A stretch of DNA of 64,000 bases, from positions 1-64,000 of the forward strand of contig BPHE01000002.1 of the NCBI GenBank assembly GCA_026003395.1. Direction: 5' to 3'. This DNA is from Vicingaceae bacterium. GTDB lineage: Bacteria; Bacteroidota; Bacteroidia; Flavobacteriales_E; Vicingaceae. The notes under the pieces are model-generated. The model saw nothing but the letters and a program-made list of their open reading frames with translations. It ran no database searches and was not told where the DNA came from. Positions 61,926-64,000 of the stretch are shown here, one piece after another; within the stretch, counting starts at the first letter, position 1, and each line of letters begins with the position of its first letter. Both the position numbers and the translations under genes were made by a program.

Positions 61926-63386
61926 ATGAAAAGACAAATCATTATCAGTTTGGTGGTTTTAATGGGCATCTTTAAAACAGTAAATGCTCAAAATGAAAAT
62001 GATGCTATACGCTACTCATTATATAACTATGAAGGTACAGCTCAATTTCAAGGCATGAGTGGAGCAATGAGCACATTGGATGGGGATCTGTCAAGCGTAT
62101 CGCTCAATCCGGCAACTTTGGGTTTCTTAAAATACACTCAATTTTCTTTTGCACCTGCATTTTCCTTCTCATCCATTACCAACAATTATCTTGATCAATC
62201 TTACGTTCAAGATAAAACAGCATTTAATTTCAGAAATGCAGGAATGGCATTCAAGTCGACTCCGATATCATATGATTGGAATAGTTCGGCGTTTGCGATA
62301 GGTTACAATCGGTTAGGGAATTTTAATGGTTTGTCTTTTTTAAGAGGAACCGTTGGTAATAGTTTGCTTGACACATACATAAACGATATCAACAGCAGTG
62401 GCGGAATGCCAAGCAGCGAATTGTCAAAATACTATCCTTTCACGGCTCATCTTGCCTATGAAACTTATTTAATCAACCCTGATACATCTAATCCAAATTT
62501 TTATACTCACGTTATGCAGCCCTATCCTTCAATGACACATCAACTAAGCAGCTTAACCACAGGAGGCATGGGAGAATTGTATTTGGCTTATGCAGGGAAT
62601 TATTCAGATCTATTATCCATCGGAGCCGGTATTTATTTTCCTATGGTTAATTATTATCAACGTACAGTTTATTCTGAAATCAATGACACTAAAGACAGTA
62701 CGACCGGCATCAACGACTGGAACATGCGCTATAAGCTTTCCACTGATGGCATGGGATTCAATTTTAAAGTCGGAATGATCTATAAACCGGTCAATTGGCT
62801 CAGATTCGGATTATCGTTCCATTCTCCTACTTTTTTCAGTTTGACCGATAATTGGGACGTATTGATGAAATCGTCATTTGACACGGCATCTTATGAATGG
62901 CAATCGCCATATGGCAGATTTGACTACAAATTGCGTACACCCTTCAGAATCATCACCGGGCTTTCATTGTCAGATGAAAATCTTGGCAAGATCAGTATTG
63001 ACTATGAATATGTTGATTACAGCAGGGCATTCCTTAGTCCTGATAACAATGGATTTTATTCATTTTCCACTGAAAACAACCGTATTCAAAGTCGTTTTGG
63101 GGAATCTCATACCATCAGGGCAGGTGTTGAAGCAAACTTGTCTCAATTCAGATTTAGAGCCGGATATATGTTGGGCACCTCTGTAGACAGGTCTGTCAAT
63201 TATTTAAACCGTTTTGGTTATTCTGCAGGGTTTGGCATTGTGTTTAACGATGTGTCTGCTCTGGATTTTGCATATAACTTCCAAAAAATTAACAGCCTCG
63301 AAAGCATTGACCCAATGTACAACTCAGCTACCCAATCCATACATTATAACAGTTTTATCGTAAGTTGGAAGTGGTTTATCTATTGA
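61926..63386 (+). CDS. OmpP1/FadL-like outer-membrane protein
   Basis: A 486-residue beta-barrel transporter for hydrophobic molecules. Signal peptide (IIISLVVLMGIFKTVNAQ). The diagnostic N-terminal AIRYSLYNYEGTAQFQGMSGAMSTLDGDLSSVSLNPATLGF matches FadL/OmpP1, with the NPA motif. The strand-rich body ends in FIVSWKWFIY, with a C-terminal aromatic as in outer-membrane barrels. It lies 29 bases after the aromatic-rich gene and may be in one transcript with it. Long-chain fatty acids are the usual cargo, but that is inference. Confidence 0.87.
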   Translation: MKRQIIISLVVLMGIFKTVNAQNENDAIRYSLYNYEGTAQFQGMSGAMSTLDGDLSSVSLNPATLGFLKYTQFSFAPAFSFSSITNNYLDQSYVQDKTAFNFRNAGMAFKSTPISYDWNSSAFAIGYNRLGNFNGLSFLRGTVGNSLLDTYINDINSSGGMPSSELSKYYPFTAHLAYETYLINPDTSNPNFYTHVMQPYPSMTHQLSSLTTGGMGELYLAYAGNYSDLLSIGAGIYFPMVNYYQRTVYSEINDTKDSTTGINDWNMRYKLSTDGMGFNFKVGMIYKPVNWLRFGLSFHSPTFFSLTDNWDVLMKSSFDTASYEWQSPYGRFDYKLRTPFRIITGLSLSDENLGKISIDYEYVDYSRAFLSPDNNGFYSFSTENNRIQSRFGESHTIRAGVEANLSQFRFRAGYMLGTSVDRSVNYLNRFGYSAGFGIVFNDVSALDFAYNFQKINSLESIDPMYNSATQSIHYNSFIVSWKWFIY

Positions 63387-63415
63387 TGAAAGATTTCTGC
63401 ATCCACTCTGCATTT

Positions 63416-63457
63416 GCCGGCAATGATTCATTCAAGACAATCTTTGCCGGCTTTTTA
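63416..63457. terminator. Intrinsic terminator after FadL-like gene
   Basis: GCCGGCAATGATT pairs with AATCTTTGCCGGC with one or two mismatches, followed by five T. It lies between convergent genes. Confidence 0.75.
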
Positions 63458-63480
63458 TTTCATTTGAAATCGTAAATGTT

Positions 63481-64000
63481 TTACCATAAATGATTCTTCT
63501 TGCCAAAATCCAACAAGCATTCAACCGCCTTATTGCCTGACTCTCCCAATTCGAAAGAATATTGATTTACATACAATTCAATATGGTTTTTCATTACTTG
63601 TGGATCCATATTTTGAGCATATTTTTTTACGAATTCCATCACTTTATCGGTATGTTTATAGGCAAATTCCAATGATGATTTAATCCAGTGATCTAGCTGT
63701 TTTCTTTCATCCGCCGGCAAATCTTTATGTGCCACTATGGCTCCCAGAGGAATTGGTGATTGGGTCAAATTTTCCCACATTTCTCCTAAATCAGCCACTT
63801 TGTGTAATCCTTTTTGAGCATAAGTAAATCTGTTTTCATGAATAATCAATCCCAGATCAAGTTGACGATTGATGACAGCCTCTTCAATATCGGAAAAAAT
63901 CATACTTTTTTTTCGAGTAAGTTGAGGGAAAAATACAGACAACAAAAAATTAGCCGTGGTTTTATATCCGGGAATGGCCACTGTTTGTTCCGGATTAATA
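63481..64000 (-). CDS. mqnD: 1,4-dihydroxy-6-naphthoate synthase, 3' part
   Basis: The C-terminal 173 or so residues of MqnD, the last specific step of the futalosine menaquinone route, converting cyclic dehypoxanthine futalosine to 1,4-dihydroxy-6-naphthoate. The motifs VAIPGYKTTANFLL, LGLIIHENRFTYAQKGLHKV, DLGEMWENLTQSPIPLGAI are diagnostic. The gene runs off the right edge, so the start is not seen. It implies menaquinone-based respiration by the futalosine branch. Confidence 0.92.
   Translation of the reverse strand, partial: INPEQTVAIPGYKTTANFLLSVFFPQLTRKKSMIFSDIEEAVINRQLDLGLIIHENRFTYAQKGLHKVADLGEMWENLTQSPIPLGAIVAHKDLPADERKQLDHWIKSSLEFAYKHTDKVMEFVKKYAQNMDPQVMKNHIELYVNQYSFELGESGNKAVECLLDFGKKNHLW

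Overview
This window is chromosomal DNA of a low-GC member of the Bacteroidota. The sequence shows this in several ways: promoters of the TAnnTTTG type, short or absent Shine-Dalgarno signals, PorE-like PD40/OmpA proteins, two proteins with type IX secretion (T9SS) C-terminal sorting domains, a FadL/OmpP1 porin, DUF3108, AI-2E and DUF2905 proteins, and menaquinone made through the futalosine branch (MqnD). The species cannot be fixed from the sequence alone.

Layout. 1-4583: a membrane-protein gene cut by the window edge, then two direct copies of a TTAA-targeting IS (one decayed, one intact) around a possible uracil-DNA-glycosylase-like gene. 4584-14753: a heavily rearranged rpsP-rimM-trmN6-SLC13 permease locus. 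IS4-family copies bound a 1.3-kb tandem duplication of rpsP-rimM-trmN6', and an IS1634-family element sits exactly between two 743-bp direct repeats covering the end of trmN6 and the start of the permease gene. 14867-22994: two overlapping PorE-like genes, an E2 acyltransferase, a two-part glycosyltransferase and recR, all on the minus strand. 23217-49284: ordinary metabolic, envelope and repair genes in short operons (acylphosphatase-dapF, DPP4-PagL, LOG family-DUF2905, thiolase-MoeB/ThiF, uvrA-LOG, porin-FMN-binding protein-membrane protein). 49586-58867: a secreted tail-fibre-like gene split by an IS4 element with a 9-bp target duplication, followed by a second tandem duplication carrying a T9SS-secreted protein, rpsT and tRNA-Glu, with REP-like palindromes. 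58876-64000: proS, an aromatic-rich secreted protein, a FadL-like porin and a truncated mqnD.

The most striking theme is IS-associated duplication. Around the IS1634 and IS4 elements the repeat ends coincide with the IS ends, as expected if the two ends of one element joined different sites on sister chromosomes. One complete copy of each affected gene remains. Both duplicated blocks carry translation genes (rpsP-rimM; tRNA-Glu-rpsT). A new dedicated pathway is not evident; the best functional candidate is the porin/FMN-binding/polytopic membrane protein operon at 44940-47718. All functional calls rest on recognised motifs and on reading the sequence; no database search was run.
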